DNA of 64,000 nucleotides from Nostoc sp. FACHB-973 (GCF_014698115.1 NZ_JACJSJ010000002.1:1-64000); one strand, 5' to 3'; positions 43,563-53,522 are shown, counted from the stretch's first letter. The notes: generated by a model from the sequence alone, not told the origin. Translations and numbers: made by a program.

Positions 43563-46484
43563 ATGTCTCAAACTACTGCTACTGCAACCCCAACACGTCC
43601 GACGTTCATTCTCGTAGATGGACACTCCCTGGCTTATCGTTCATACTTTGCTTTTGCCAAAGGGCGAGATGGAGGACTACGTACAAAGGCGGGGATTCCC
43701 ACGAGTGTATGTTTTGGTTTTCTTAAGTGTCTACTGGAGGTAATGGGAACACAACAGCCCCAGGCGATGGCTGTAGCCTTTGATTTGGGTTTGCCAACCT
43801 TCCGGCATGAAGCGGATGATACATATAAAGCTGATCGCAAAGAAACACCAGAAGACTTTATTCCGGACTTAGAAAATTTACACGAGTTACTCAATGGCTT
43901 GAATCTACCAATTTACACTGCTCCTGGTTACGAGGCAGATGATGTTTTGGGAACCTTAGCACAACGAGTAACGGCTGCTGGCTATAGGGTGAAAATTCTC
44001 ACTGGCGATCGCGATTTATTTCAATTGATAGATGCTGAGAAAGAAATCACTGTTCTAAATTTTAGTCCAGATGCCTTAAAGCGTTCTACAAATAGCATCA
44101 CTGAATTTGAGGCAGAACAAGTTAAAGAAAAGCTGGGCGTTTTACCTTCGCAAATTGTTGATTTCAAAGCACTTTGTGGTGATAAATCAGATAATATTCC
44201 TGGAGTTAAAGGAATTGGAGAAAAAACAGCAGTACAGTTGCTAAACACCTATGGTTCCCTTGACAATATTTATGCTGCTTTAGATGAAATCCCAGGTGCG
44301 AATCAGAAAAAATTGGCAGCGGGTAAAGAAGACGCCCAGAAGTCTCGATATTTGGCAACTATAGTTTTGGATGTTCCTCTAGAACTTGATTTAGAAGATT
44401 GTAAATTAAAAGGATTTGATACAAGCGTCTTATCACCAATTTTAGAAAAATTAGAATTTAGATTATTTTTAGGTAAAATAAACGACCTACAGCAACGTTT
44501 TGGTGGTCAAATTGAAGAAGCAGCAAAAACAGAAATATCAGATACAGAACCCGAATTTGAAGACCCAGACCTTTCATTTTTTAGTTTTGCTGAAACACAA
44601 GCTGTACAACAAAAGCCCGCGTCAGTAATTCAACCACGCATCATTAATACCGAAGATAAACTGACTGAATTAGTAGAAATTTTGCAGAAATTCACTAATT
44701 CTGAAATACCCATTGCTTGGGACACTGAAACCACAGACTTAGAACCAAGAGATGCTGAGTTAGTAGGGATTGGTTGCTGCTGGGGAACGAAATTAGATGA
44801 AATAGCTTATATTCCTCTTGGTCACAAAAGCGGAGAAAATTTAAATAAGGATGTGGTGTTAGAAGCACTACGTCCAATTCTTGAAAGTGCTGATTATCCC
44901 AAAACTTTACAAAATGCCAAGTTTGACCGCTTAATTTTCAAGTGTCAAGGAATTAACTTGAATGGAGTGATATTCGATCCAATGTTGGCAAGTTACCTGC
45001 TAAATCCAGATTCTAGTCATAATTTGATGGATTTGGCACAACGATATTTGGGATTAACGGCGAAAAGTTATTTAGATTTAGTTCCAAAAGGTAAAACCAT
45101 TGCTGATATAGATATTCCGGCAGTAGCAGATTACTGCGGCATGGATGTTTATTCTACCTTTGGTCTAGTGCCACAATTACGTGCAGAACTAGAGGAAATT
45201 CCAGCTTTATCTAAGCTATTAGTGGAAGTGGAACAGCCACTAGAAGCAGTTTTAGCGCAAATGGAATACACGGGCGTTCGCATTAATTCAGCTTATTTAC
45301 AAGAACTTTCGCAGCATTTAGAAACAGAATTAGCCAGATTAAAAGAGAACGCAATAGAAATTGCTGGAGAAAATTTTAACTTGGGTTCTCCTAAACAATT
45401 GAGCCAAATATTGTTTGAAAAATTGGGTTTAAGCACCAAATATTCTCGGAAAATTCAAACTGGTTATTCTACAGATGCAGCAACGCTAGAAAAGCTCCAA
45501 GAAATCGATCAAACTGGATTTGTTGAGACGATAACTGAGTACCGGACTTTATCTAAATTAAAGTCTACTTATGTAGATGCATTACCTGCATTGGTGCGTC
45601 CAGATACTCAACGGGTGCATACTGATTTTAATCAAGCAGCAACATCAACTGGCAGGTTATCTTCTTCTAATCCAAATTTGCAAAATATACCCATTCGTAC
45701 AGCTTTTAGTCGCCAAATTCGCAAGGCATTTTTGCCGGAAGCTGGTTGGTTAATGGTGGCTGCTGATTATTCACAAATTGAATTACGAATTTTAGCTCAT
45801 CTGAGTCAAGAGCCGATATTAGTGGAAGCATATCGGCAAAATGAAGATGTTCACACTGTGACAGCGCGATTAGTGTTTGAAAAAGAAAATATCACATCAG
45901 AAGAACGATCGGTAGCAAAAACTATTAATTTTGGCGTGATTTATGGAATGGGTTCTCTAAGGTTTTCTCGTTCAACTGGGATAGATAAGAATGTTGCCAA
46001 CGAGTTCATTAAGCGGTTTAATGAAAGATATCCCAAAGTTTTTGCTTATTTGGAGCGAGTCAAAAAAGAGGCGATCGCTCAAGGTTATGTAGAAACTATT
46101 CTCGGTCGTCGTCGTTATTTTGAATTTACCAACAACAGTTTACGAAGATTAAAAGGCAGCAACCCAGAAGATATTGACTTGAGTAAATTGAAGAATTTAG
46201 GTGCTTATGATGCAGGTTTACTACGCTCTGCTGCTAATGCACCAATTCAAGGTTCCAACGCTGATATTATCAAAATTGCGATGGTGCGACTTCATCAAGT
46301 TTTGCAAAAATATCAGGCGCGTTTGTTGTTACAAGTTCACGATGAATTAGTATTTGAAATTCCTCCTGATGAGTGGGAAGAATTACAACCGCAAATTAAA
46401 TCGGTGATGGAGAACGCAGTACAGTTAAGTGTACCGTTGGTGGTGGATGCGCGTGCAGGTGAAAATTGGATGGAGACGAAGTAA
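43563..46484 (+). CDS. polA: DNA polymerase I
   Basis: All three activities are visible in this 973-residue protein. The N-terminal 5'-3' exonuclease has VDGHSLAYRSYFAF, GYEADDVLG and a helix-hairpin-helix GVKGIGEKTA. The 3'-5' exonuclease keeps the DxE of WDTETTDLEP, so proofreading should work. The polymerase has motif A DYSQIELRILAHLSQ, motif B RSVAKTINFGVIYGMG and motif C QVHDELVFE. It fills gaps after Okazaki primer removal and in excision repair. The N-terminal region is typical of cyanobacterial PolA. A scattered palindromic repeat follows the stop. Confidence 0.97.
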   Translation: MSQTTATATPTRPTFILVDGHSLAYRSYFAFAKGRDGGLRTKAGIPTSVCFGFLKCLLEVMGTQQPQAMAVAFDLGLPTFRHEADDTYKADRKETPEDFIPDLENLHELLNGLNLPIYTAPGYEADDVLGTLAQRVTAAGYRVKILTGDRDLFQLIDAEKEITVLNFSPDALKRSTNSITEFEAEQVKEKLGVLPSQIVDFKALCGDKSDNIPGVKGIGEKTAVQLLNTYGSLDNIYAALDEIPGANQKKLAAGKEDAQKSRYLATIVLDVPLELDLEDCKLKGFDTSVLSPILEKLEFRLFLGKINDLQQRFGGQIEEAAKTEISDTEPEFEDPDLSFFSFAETQAVQQKPASVIQPRIINTEDKLTELVEILQKFTNSEIPIAWDTETTDLEPRDAELVGIGCCWGTKLDEIAYIPLGHKSGENLNKDVVLEALRPILESADYPKTLQNAKFDRLIFKCQGINLNGVIFDPMLASYLLNPDSSHNLMDLAQRYLGLTAKSYLDLVPKGKTIADIDIPAVADYCGMDVYSTFGLVPQLRAELEEIPALSKLLVEVEQPLEAVLAQMEYTGVRINSAYLQELSQHLETELARLKENAIEIAGENFNLGSPKQLSQILFEKLGLSTKYSRKIQTGYSTDAATLEKLQEIDQTGFVETITEYRTLSKLKSTYVDALPALVRPDTQRVHTDFNQAATSTGRLSSSNPNLQNIPIRTAFSRQIRKAFLPEAGWLMVAADYSQIELRILAHLSQEPILVEAYRQNEDVHTVTARLVFEKENITSEERSVAKTINFGVIYGMGSLRFSRSTGIDKNVANEFIKRFNERYPKVFAYLERVKKEAIAQGYVETILGRRRYFEFTNNSLRRLKGSNPEDIDLSKLKNLGAYDAGLLRSAANAPIQGSNADIIKIAMVRLHQVLQKYQARLLLQVHDELVFEIPPDEWEELQPQIKSVMENAVQLSVPLVVDARAGENWMETK

Positions 46485-47283
46485 GTTGAATTGCGGGATT
46501 ATAACGGGCTGGTGAATGGCTAAGCGTTCCAAAATTTGGGAGTACACGGGTAGGGTGGCACAGCGGTGCTAGGCTACTACAGCAGATTGCAACAGGCGTG
46601 AGGTACAGATAATCGTAGGGAACATGGCTGTGTCCCTACCCGTGTACTTCATTTACCTGAAATACGCTGTATATTCATCTGTGGTTAATGATTTTTTCTG
46701 TATTTTATTCATACGGTAAGTGCATATTACCTTGAGTAAAAGTACTTAATCTAATGATACCGAGCTAGAGTTAAAGGTTTGGTTAAATCTTGCTTTTTGT
46801 AGTCAAACATACTAAGATAGTGATTCAAATAGTTAAAAATGTTTGTTATTGAGTGAATAATCACTGAGACCACTATAAATCCATATTCAAAAAAACTTTT
46901 CTAAATAAACCTTGTATAGATCCTGGCGGGTAGCACAGTCATAAAATTCTTTTGGAATTTTGAACTGCGTTTTTACTCGCCTTTTTTTATATCCGCAGTG
47001 GGTGTGGGCTAGACAAAAGTCCGTGTTTCCAGTTTTGAGTGGTGAGAAAATTAACGAATTTTTGCAGCAACATCTATAAATTTTTGTCGTAGATGCTTTT
47101 TTGTTTTTTGAGTTGTGTGACAAATCAAGCAAGGTAAATCTCAAATAATGAAAAGTTAAATAAAAAGTGCATTGGCTATTTTTGAATCTGGTGCTGAGTT
47201 TGTTTGTTCTGCAATTCTTATAGCAATTCTGTATAAAGATGCGCCAAACTATATGAGGAACCAACTCCACAAGGAATTTTATT
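46485..47283. other. Long intergenic region after polA
   Basis: Of these 799 bases, 46542-46647 is a MITE-like inverted repeat. The rest is AT-rich and carries no frame I trust; a 127-codon leftward frame at 46887-47270 has abnormal Cys/Lys-rich composition. The promoter of the binding-protein gene at 47284 must lie here. I found no clear Fur box or riboswitch. Confidence 0.5.
46542..46671. repeat. MITE-like inverted repeat with a shared flank
   Basis: GTACACGGGTAGGG (46542-46555) is mirrored by CCCTACCCGTGTAC (46634-46647). The right flank, CTTCATTTACCTGAAATACGC to 46671, is found again in reverse next to the nested repeat at 61450-61480, showing a dispersed family. Confidence 0.65.
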
Positions 47284-48219
47284 ATGCGTCATCGTTGGCT
47301 GTTATCTGTTTTAGCATTTTTTTTGAGTATAACTTTAGTCGCTTGTAACACTGTTAGTACTCAAAAGTTACCAACAAAAGTAGCAAATACTACTGAAACA
47401 AATAACCCAAATTCGCAGCAATTACCAAAACAATCGATAAAAAGAGTTGTTGCTCTTTCTTCTCTATCAGCTGATATTATCGCTCAACTTGACCAAACAA
47501 AAATTGTCGGAATTACTGGTAGTAAATTATTTAATGATGATCCTCGGTTTAAAAATGTTCCTCGTGTTAGTGAAGGACAAAATTCTCCTAATTTAGAAAA
47601 AGTAGTGGCTCTCAAACCAGATTTAGTTATTGGTGCAGAAGGTTTTTCTACTATTCCAATTCAAAAAATCAAGCAATTAGGAATTCCAACTTTGCTTACT
47701 CAGGTTAATAACTGGGAATCTTTAGAAGAGTTGACTAAAACACTAGCCCAGTTAATTGATGCCGATCCTCAGCCTTTGTTAAATCGTTACAAAAGTTTTT
47801 TACCAAATCAGCCTACTCAGGGTATTAAGGCTTTGGTGTTGGTTAATCGTCAACCAATTTTAGCACCCAATAAAAATAGTTGGGCGGGCGACGTACTAAC
47901 TAAATTTCAGGTGAAAAATCTGGCAGCAGAATTACAAGGAAAAAGCCCAGTGGGTGGCTATGTGACTCTTTCGGCTGAGAAAGTTTTAGAGGCAAATCCA
48001 GAGGTGATAATTTTGGTTAATCCTCCACAAGGTAATTCGGAAGCAGGGCTTTTAGATTCTTTGAAAAAGGAGGCTTTCTGGAAGCAATTGCAAGCGACTC
48101 AAAAGAACCGAATTTATGTATTTGATTATTATGGTTTGGTTAATCCAGGTAGTATAGATGCTATAGAAAAGGCTTGCCAGCAACTGAAGCAAGATTTATT
48201 TGGATCAGAGGGTAGTTAG
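47284..48219 (+). CDS. Iron/cobalamin-type ABC substrate-binding lipoprotein
   Basis: The 311-residue protein has a lipoprotein signal with lipobox LVAC (C21). The rest is a type III periplasmic-binding fold of the BtuF/FhuD/FepB class: VVALSSLSADIIAQLDQ, KVVALKPDLVIGAEG and KVLEANPEVIILVNPP. It should bind a metal complex such as a siderophore, heme or cobalamin and hand it to an ABC permease, none of which is adjacent. The next gene, convergent, is an FTR1 iron permease, so iron is the likeliest context. Confidence 0.85.
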   Translation: MRHRWLLSVLAFFLSITLVACNTVSTQKLPTKVANTTETNNPNSQQLPKQSIKRVVALSSLSADIIAQLDQTKIVGITGSKLFNDDPRFKNVPRVSEGQNSPNLEKVVALKPDLVIGAEGFSTIPIQKIKQLGIPTLLTQVNNWESLEELTKTLAQLIDADPQPLLNRYKSFLPNQPTQGIKALVLVNRQPILAPNKNSWAGDVLTKFQVKNLAAELQGKSPVGGYVTLSAEKVLEANPEVIILVNPPQGNSEAGLLDSLKKEAFWKQLQATQKNRIYVFDYYGLVNPGSIDAIEKACQQLKQDLFGSEGS

Positions 48220-48307
48220 ACCAATAAATTATAGTAATCTGGATTGATCTCACGCAGAGGCGCAGAGGGAGAGTTAAAAGAAATATTGAGTGTTCACAAA
48301 TTTATTT

Positions 48308-49276
48308 TTAATCTTTTGCAGGACTAATTGGTTTTTGGCGAGATGGGATATTCTTTTTACCTTCAAAAAAGCTACCTCCAAGACTGCGGAAATATAGTCC
48401 TCCAATGGTGAGCAAAAATCCTGCATATGCTACGGCTTGGACGAGATAAATATTGTCGCTGTAGCCAAATAAAGATTTGAGAATAATGCCAGGAAACTGT
48501 TCGTCAGGTAAAATTGTGGAAGTATTTGAAACCATTGGCCCCAAAATACAGGAATGGATTTTAGTAAAGCGTTCGTAATAGAAACAAACGCTTTGTGTGG
48601 CACGACTGCTAAGGGCAAAGTTACCTACAGCCTCGTCAAAATTTTTGAGGGCTGAAACTACCAACCCAGCGACAATCAATACTAATAAAACGCCCATTAC
48701 CTGGAAAAACTGGCGGATATTAATTTTGATACCCCATTTAAATAAAAGCACACCTATGGCGATCGCCACTCCTAAGCCTCCAAGTGCGCCGATGCTTGGT
48801 ACTAATCCTTGTTGAAAGTTAGCAGCGATGAATAGAACAGTTTCAAAGCCTTCACGAACAACGGCAATAAAAACTAGACTAAAAACACCCCAACCTACAT
48901 TTGAGTTTTGTGTCAGTGCTTGTGTAACTGCTCCCTCAACTTGCGCTTTCATAAATTTGGCTTGTTGAGTCATCCAGATTAGCATCCAACTGAGCATTGC
49001 GATCGCTAACAAGCTAAATACACCTTCCAGCAGTGGCTCAACTACCGAAGTGTATTGAGGATTCGCAGCCCCCACTACTTGAATTATCCAACTGAATAGC
49101 ACACCTATCAAGGCACTAATTGCAATACCAACGCCGACGCCAGCATATACCCAAGAATTCAGTCGGGATTTTTTAGCTTTTTTCAGCAACGCTAGCACAA
49201 TTCCAACAACAAGGGCAGCTTCTACTCCTTCTCGGAGTGTAATTACAAAAGTAGGTAGAGCAGTACTGAAATTCAT
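48308..49276 (-). CDS. FTR1-family high-affinity iron permease
   Basis: This 322-residue membrane protein of about seven helices has both REGxE iron-binding motifs: REGVE at 15-19 and REGFE at 141-145. Residues about 225-275 form an extracytoplasmic loop with two cysteines (SVCFYY, HSCILG) that is longer than in many FTR1/EfeU proteins. The permease takes up iron after oxidation by a partner ferroxidase. The multicopper oxidase, EfeO-like lipoprotein and ferritin-like genes upstream on the same strand make a coherent uptake cluster. Confidence 0.93.
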   Translation of the reverse strand: MNFSTALPTFVITLREGVEAALVVGIVLALLKKAKKSRLNSWVYAGVGVGIAISALIGVLFSWIIQVVGAANPQYTSVVEPLLEGVFSLLAIAMLSWMLIWMTQQAKFMKAQVEGAVTQALTQNSNVGWGVFSLVFIAVVREGFETVLFIAANFQQGLVPSIGALGGLGVAIAIGVLLFKWGIKINIRQFFQVMGVLLVLIVAGLVVSALKNFDEAVGNFALSSRATQSVCFYYERFTKIHSCILGPMVSNTSTILPDEQFPGIILKSLFGYSDNIYLVQAVAYAGFLLTIGGLYFRSLGGSFFEGKKNIPSRQKPISPAKD

Positions 49277-49375
49277 CTTTTGTCCTTTATCTTTTGTCCT
49301 CTCTTACAAAGTTCTGAGACGCTCGCGGACTCGCTACCGCTACGCTAACGCCGGAAGCTGGCGCTCAGACTTTGG

Positions 49376-49461
49376 GCTTTGTCATTAGTCATTTGTCCTT
49401 AGTCAGTTATCAGTTGTTATTTGTTTTTGACTAATGACTAATGACTAATGATTAATGACTA
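49376..49461. repeat. TGACTAA-type heptamer repeats
   Basis: GTCATTAGTCATTTGTC units (49380-49402) and TGACTAATGACTAATGAC units (49429-49458) form inverted arms just downstream of the ferritin-like gene. A scattered CGCTACGCTAACGCC repeat lies at about 49315-49370. Confidence 0.75.
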
Positions 49462-49896
49462 TTAACTAAAATCGCGTAACATCTTTTTCAGTTCGAGATT
49501 ATGCATTTCTTCTTGCCCTATCATGCCGCGAGCAAATTCTTCTAGATAAATGCTGGCATTGGTGACAGTTTCAAGGAGATTTTTATACAAATCTAATGCC
49601 TTCTTTTCATGGGATAAGCTTTCTGCCAAGATATCTTTGACTGTATGCTTATAGGTTTCTTCCATTGGGGCAATTTTTAAGGACGGATGCCCATCTAAAC
49701 CTGTGAGAATTTCTCCGACTTGTTGGGCGTGAAGTAGAGATTCACTTGCCTGTGCTTTGAAGAAACCCACGATGGGAATGCGGTTTGGGCCAGTCACCAT
49801 CAACGAATAATGTGTATAGCGTACTACTCCTGCTAGTTCAAATTCCATGATGGCATTCAGCAGGTCAATGGTCTTTTTATAGTCAAGTTCTTGCAT
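49462..49896 (-). CDS. Ferritin-like (bacterioferritin-type) protein
   Basis: The 144-residue four-helix protein has the spacing of bacterioferritin-like iron ligands. E18 and E20 lie in the first helix (IMEFELAG), ESLLHAQQVGEIL carries E and H in the second, and HEKKALDLY and GQEEMHNLEL carry the later ligands. It may store iron or handle its oxidation in the cytosol. The position between the FTR1 and EfeO-like genes, on the same strand, ties it to the iron-uptake cluster. Length matches small cyanobacterial bacterioferritins. Confidence 0.82.
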   Translation of the reverse strand: MQELDYKKTIDLLNAIMEFELAGVVRYTHYSLMVTGPNRIPIVGFFKAQASESLLHAQQVGEILTGLDGHPSLKIAPMEETYKHTVKDILAESLSHEKKALDLYKNLLETVTNASIYLEEFARGMIGQEEMHNLELKKMLRDFS

Positions 49897-50059
49897 CAGT
49901 TGTTAGTTGAAGTGGCGAATAGAGTGCAATTAGTTAGGAGTGAGGAATGAGGAGTTGAAAGTTGATAATTCCTAAGTTCTTAACTTTTCATTCCTCACTC
50001 TTAAGTATCTCCTAATTTTAAACTCCTTACCCTATGCTTCCCATTAAATCAAAGTGTTA

Positions 50060-51091
50060 TTATATTTGGGAACTGGATTTATCAATCACTTTTTGAGAGT
50101 TTTCCTCAATGGTTTTCACCAACTTGGTAACATCCTCTGGAGTCTTTACGGGTTTAGCTGGTGGAACGGCGGCAGGCCAAACTTTTACTAGTTCAGTGAA
50201 ACTAGCATTAATCGCTTTATCTGCTTCGGCATCTTGTTGAGCTACTTGGCTCGAAATTCCTTTGTATAATTCATTAGCGTAAAATACGAATCCACGAGAG
50301 TCTTGATACTCAATTGCTGCGGATATTTTACCATTGGCGATCGCTGCCCCATATTCCGAGTTCGCTGAATCTAGTAACTCATTAATCACCTGTAATACAA
50401 ATCCTGGTTTTGCACGTTCGGCTGCTGGTAAAGCTGCGATCGCTGTGTCAACTGCTTGCACTGAAGATGTAAAATTAGTTTTAACTTTGCTATCCTTGGG
50501 ACTAGATTTCACTAAATCTTGCAAACTCACCAAAGTTGTCTTAAATTCTTTAACTTTGCGCTCATTAAGTTGGTCTTCTACATCAACATAAATCTCCTCA
50601 ACTGGATGCCCAATATGAGGTTCTGCCTGTTTGGGCTGATTTTGATCTAGCAGTTCTTTTGCTACTAAAAGATGCCCTTTCATTAAGCCTAATTTAGACA
50701 TGTAGTCAACATCTTTTGCTTCACCTGTGAGTACTACATCTTGAACCCCAACCTGGTCTTTAATTTGGTTGAACTGCTCTTGAGTAATCACTTTTTTGGT
50801 CACTAAATCCTCTGGACTGCCGTAGGGGCGATTCGCCTGAATTTTGTTAGATAAAGCCGGAACGCCTAGTTTTGCTTCAAATTTATCTAATTCTGACAAT
50901 ATAGCAGTATTTATGTTAATTTTCTCTTTGCCGCCATGACCGCTATGGCTGTTATTACTGACTGCCTCTGTAGCTGGAGGACTAGCAGCCGGTGTTGAGG
51001 GATTTTCTGCGGTTGGCGTACTGCTACAGGAACTCAAGGTAACTATTGCCGCAGCTGCCACTGTTAAACAGATATAACGAAATTTTATCAT
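50060..51091 (-). CDS. Lipoprotein with helix-hairpin-helix and EfeO/imelysin-like domain
   Basis: The likely start is MIKFRYICL (51091); five codons upstream are also open. The signal ends in a lipobox-like TLSSC. A Pro/Ser/His-rich linker with HSGHGG follows, then a ComEA-type helix-hairpin-helix stretch (ININTAILSELDKFEAKLG to QFNQIKDQVG). The rest is helical with a GHPVEE motif carrying HxxE, the mark of imelysin/EfeO-type periplasmic iron-binding proteins. A role in capturing iron for FTR1 fits. The HhH part is unusual in an exported protein. Confidence 0.72.
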   Translation of the reverse strand: MIKFRYICLTVAAAAIVTLSSCSSTPTAENPSTPAASPPATEAVSNNSHSGHGGKEKININTAILSELDKFEAKLGVPALSNKIQANRPYGSPEDLVTKKVITQEQFNQIKDQVGVQDVVLTGEAKDVDYMSKLGLMKGHLLVAKELLDQNQPKQAEPHIGHPVEEIYVDVEDQLNERKVKEFKTTLVSLQDLVKSSPKDSKVKTNFTSSVQAVDTAIAALPAAERAKPGFVLQVINELLDSANSEYGAAIANGKISAAIEYQDSRGFVFYANELYKGISSQVAQQDAEADKAINASFTELVKVWPAAVPPAKPVKTPEDVTKLVKTIEENSQKVIDKSSSQI

Positions 51092-51291
51092 TTTTGCTCC
51101 TAGCAAAATTTAAACGTATTAATTGCTGCATTACAAACTGCTACCAAAAGGTGGTTTGTTTGACGCATTGTCATAGATTTAACTTTCCCATATAATGATA
51201 TTTTTTATCAACTAACTGATTTAAAATTTTCCGGTATTAATTATTAATTACGTAGTTTGTACTTTGTTTTACAAGGAATAATATTATTTTG

Positions 51292-52317
51292 TCAGGAAAC
51301 TTTAACATTTTTTTGATAAGTACTCTCAGTAACTACTTCAAATTGACCCATGCAGCCGTTTTCGGCGATCGCATCTTGATGGGGATGAAACATATACTTA
51401 CCTGGATAGCGAAAAGCAAATTCCAAGATGTGCCTTTCTGCTACACCCATCGTAATCACATCAGCTTTTTCGCTAGCAGTCATGCTCATCCCATAGCGAA
51501 AAACATCAAAAAAATTGGCGTGGAGGTGAAAGGTGACCGCCGGATCGTATTCAATGATGTTGAGGACATACAGCCGAATCAACTGATTTTGATAAATAGG
51601 AATGGGATGATGCATGTAGTGATGAGGCAGGCCGTTAAAGGCGTAATAATCATTATGGCTATCATCATTCACGTCATACCCAGCCATCACTAGCACAATT
51701 TCATCAGCTGGGGGACGGGGGGTAGGAGGATCGATGATGAACATGCCGTACAGTCCCTTAGCGATGTGACGGGTGACTGGTTCTATATGACAGTGGTATA
51801 AGTGAACACCATATGGTTCAGCATCAAATTCATAAATTGTGGCTTTGCCGTTGCTGACAGGACGAATACCATCCATTTCTGCTGGATGAACGCCATGAAA
51901 ATGCAAAGAGTGAGAATGTCCCGCATTATTGAGAAATAGTACTCGCACGCGATCGCCTTGTTTTGCCCGCAGCGTCGGCCCTGGTATGCGGCCGTTTAAA
52001 TCCCAGATATTGTAGGAAACAGCGCTATTGAGTTGAATAATGGAAGTACCCGCAGTTAACTGAAATTCTCGGATAGTGCGCCCATTTTCTTGCTTAACCG
52101 TTCCATAATCAAAATCCCTGAGCATCTTCATTGGGTTAGTAACACCCTCTGTTGCCTCAATATCGAGTGGTGGCACTTTCACAAATGACTGACTTTGTAG
52201 ATTCAACATCTGCCAAAGTCCAGCTGCACCAGTCACTCCCACACCTGCTAAGCCTAGCTTTAGTAATTGACGGCGACTCCAAAGTTTTTCCTTACCCAGA
52301 GCAAAGTTGTTGGGCAT
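51292..52317 (-). CDS. Tat-exported two-domain multicopper oxidase (probable ferroxidase)
   Basis: The 341-residue protein has a Tat-type signal SRRQLLKLGLAG (14-25). Copper ligands are seen in SLHFHGVH (H139, H141, H144) and HLYHCHIEP (H172, H175, C176, H177). HLHANFF and HPHQDAIAENGCMGQF lie toward the C-terminus. The two-cupredoxin size is like that of small laccase or nitrite-reductase-type MCOs. With FTR1 downstream it probably oxidises ferrous iron for uptake, like yeast Fet3-Ftr1. It appears to be first in the cluster and has Fur-like boxes upstream. Confidence 0.85.
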   Translation of the reverse strand: MPNNFALGKEKLWSRRQLLKLGLAGVGVTGAAGLWQMLNLQSQSFVKVPPLDIEATEGVTNPMKMLRDFDYGTVKQENGRTIREFQLTAGTSIIQLNSAVSYNIWDLNGRIPGPTLRAKQGDRVRVLFLNNAGHSHSLHFHGVHPAEMDGIRPVSNGKATIYEFDAEPYGVHLYHCHIEPVTRHIAKGLYGMFIIDPPTPRPPADEIVLVMAGYDVNDDSHNDYYAFNGLPHHYMHHPIPIYQNQLIRLYVLNIIEYDPAVTFHLHANFFDVFRYGMSMTASEKADVITMGVAERHILEFAFRYPGKYMFHPHQDAIAENGCMGQFEVVTESTYQKNVKVS

Positions 52318-52347
52318 GACATTTAACAGTTAGCACCAAAAAAGAAT

Positions 52348-52413
52348 TGAAAATTATTTGCAATTGTCCTTGTGTATAGTATATGAATTAAAAATCATTG
52401 TCAATAATTTTCA
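52348..52413 (-). promoter_or_regulatory. Two Fur-like boxes upstream of the oxidase gene
   Basis: TGAAAATTATTTGCA (52348-52362, plus strand) and TGAAAATTATTGACA (52413-52399, minus strand) each match the 7-1-7 Fur pattern TGATAATNATTATCA at 12 of 15 positions. They lie 31-96 bases before the start, where repression by iron-loaded Fur would act. Confidence 0.5.
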
Positions 52414-53073
52414 AGTGCTTCAAAACTGCTACTAAAATTATTAGATTCACATCAAGCTAAAATCTAGCTTGAAAAAAAAGTGGGGTATTCCTTTTTCGTT
52501 CTTGGTTGTGGGATTTTCCTGTGATTAGCTGTCTTGGAAAACTCTAGACAAGTTTTTTCATTTTCCACAGCATTTTTACTTAATTAAAAAGTATAAATAA
52601 AGCCACAATTCAATATTTTTTTGTATCTATTTCTGATATGGCTAGTATCTTACCAGTAGTTGAATTACAAACAATGTATATCCTAGTACTTAGGAAGCCA
52701 ACGTCAGCAATAAACTGTTGATAAGGTGTAGCATATTTAATTGGCTTAGAGATAAAATAAATTGCATTTCCAGGAATTTTCGATATTTAGCAAGATGGCA
52801 ATTTTTAATTTTTAATTAAGTTTGATCTGTCCTCTTCGTGTGATTCAAAACTATGTGTCATCCTTTTGTTATTTGTATGGATTTTGTGTGTAGATTTCTA
52901 CATCACCATCAGCCTATCTTGAAAGGATAGTATAGTATTCACTAAGGACAAATTACCCAAGACATTTGATACACACTTGTCAAGTAGGAACTTTATCGTA
53001 TATCTTTTTGCAATCAATCGGCATCATGCCCTTTGATCGATGAATTACCCAAATTAATTATCCGAGGTCAAAA
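52414..53073. other. Intergenic region before cbtB
   Basis: Together with the Fur-like boxes this makes a 756-base gap between divergent genes. It is AT-rich. I looked for a cobalamin riboswitch because a CbtB-type gene follows, but no conserved B12-box (GCCACTG) is visible. There is no credible small gene. ATTGACA-like and short inverted repeats (CCTATCTTGAAAGGATAG near 52913) are present. Confidence 0.5.
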
Positions 53074-53265
53074 ATGAGTACTTTTTCTCATATTTCAGTA
53101 TTGCAGAAGACCGCAACTATTACCTTATCCAAGCCTGTGCAGATAACGCTTTATATGCTGCTATCTTCTTTGGTTATCTGGACTGTCTTGTTCTCCACCT
53201 ATCCTGCGGCGCACAACACAGCACATTCAGCACGGCACCACACTTTAGGCGTTGCATGTCACTAA
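53074..53265 (+). CDS. cbtB: CbtB-type small membrane protein
   Basis: The 63-residue protein has one membrane helix (about 23-42) and ends in the CbtB signature HNTAHSARHHTLGVACH, with several His and a final Cys-His that could bind metal. CbtB has been proposed as a cobalt-transport subunit working with CbtA, based on B12 riboswitches in other bacteria. There is no cbtA or riboswitch here, so the metal is uncertain. It sits between the iron cluster and a gene for a membrane protein with Ig-like domains. Confidence 0.75.
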   Translation: MSTFSHISVLQKTATITLSKPVQITLYMLLSSLVIWTVLFSTYPAAHNTAHSARHHTLGVACH

Positions 53266-53522
53266 ATTATCTAATTCCAAAATTTTACTGGTGGATTAGA
53301 CAATGGTTTGACACCTAATAAAGTTATCAAAACGGAATTCAGGAGTCAGTCGTCAAAATTCATTTTAAATTTTGGCGGCTGGTGCATCGATAAAGGGAGT
53401 TTTTGCACTCCAACTAAATAATAGATTTGTTGGCTGTTAATTAGCAGTGTGTTGCAATCCCCAACTCTCTAATTCTGACTTCTGAATTTTTACTTCTCAA
53501 CTCTTCTTCAACCTCAGTTTTT

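Noticed and set aside
46887..47270. 127-codon leftward frame between polA and the binding-protein gene
   Set aside because: Unusual Cys/Lys/Asn-rich composition, no family look, no ribosome site; it lies in an AT-rich gap and ends 14 bases from the next start.
52414..53073. Possible cobalamin riboswitch before the CbtB-type gene
   Set aside because: No B12-box or matching stem pattern could be found by eye.
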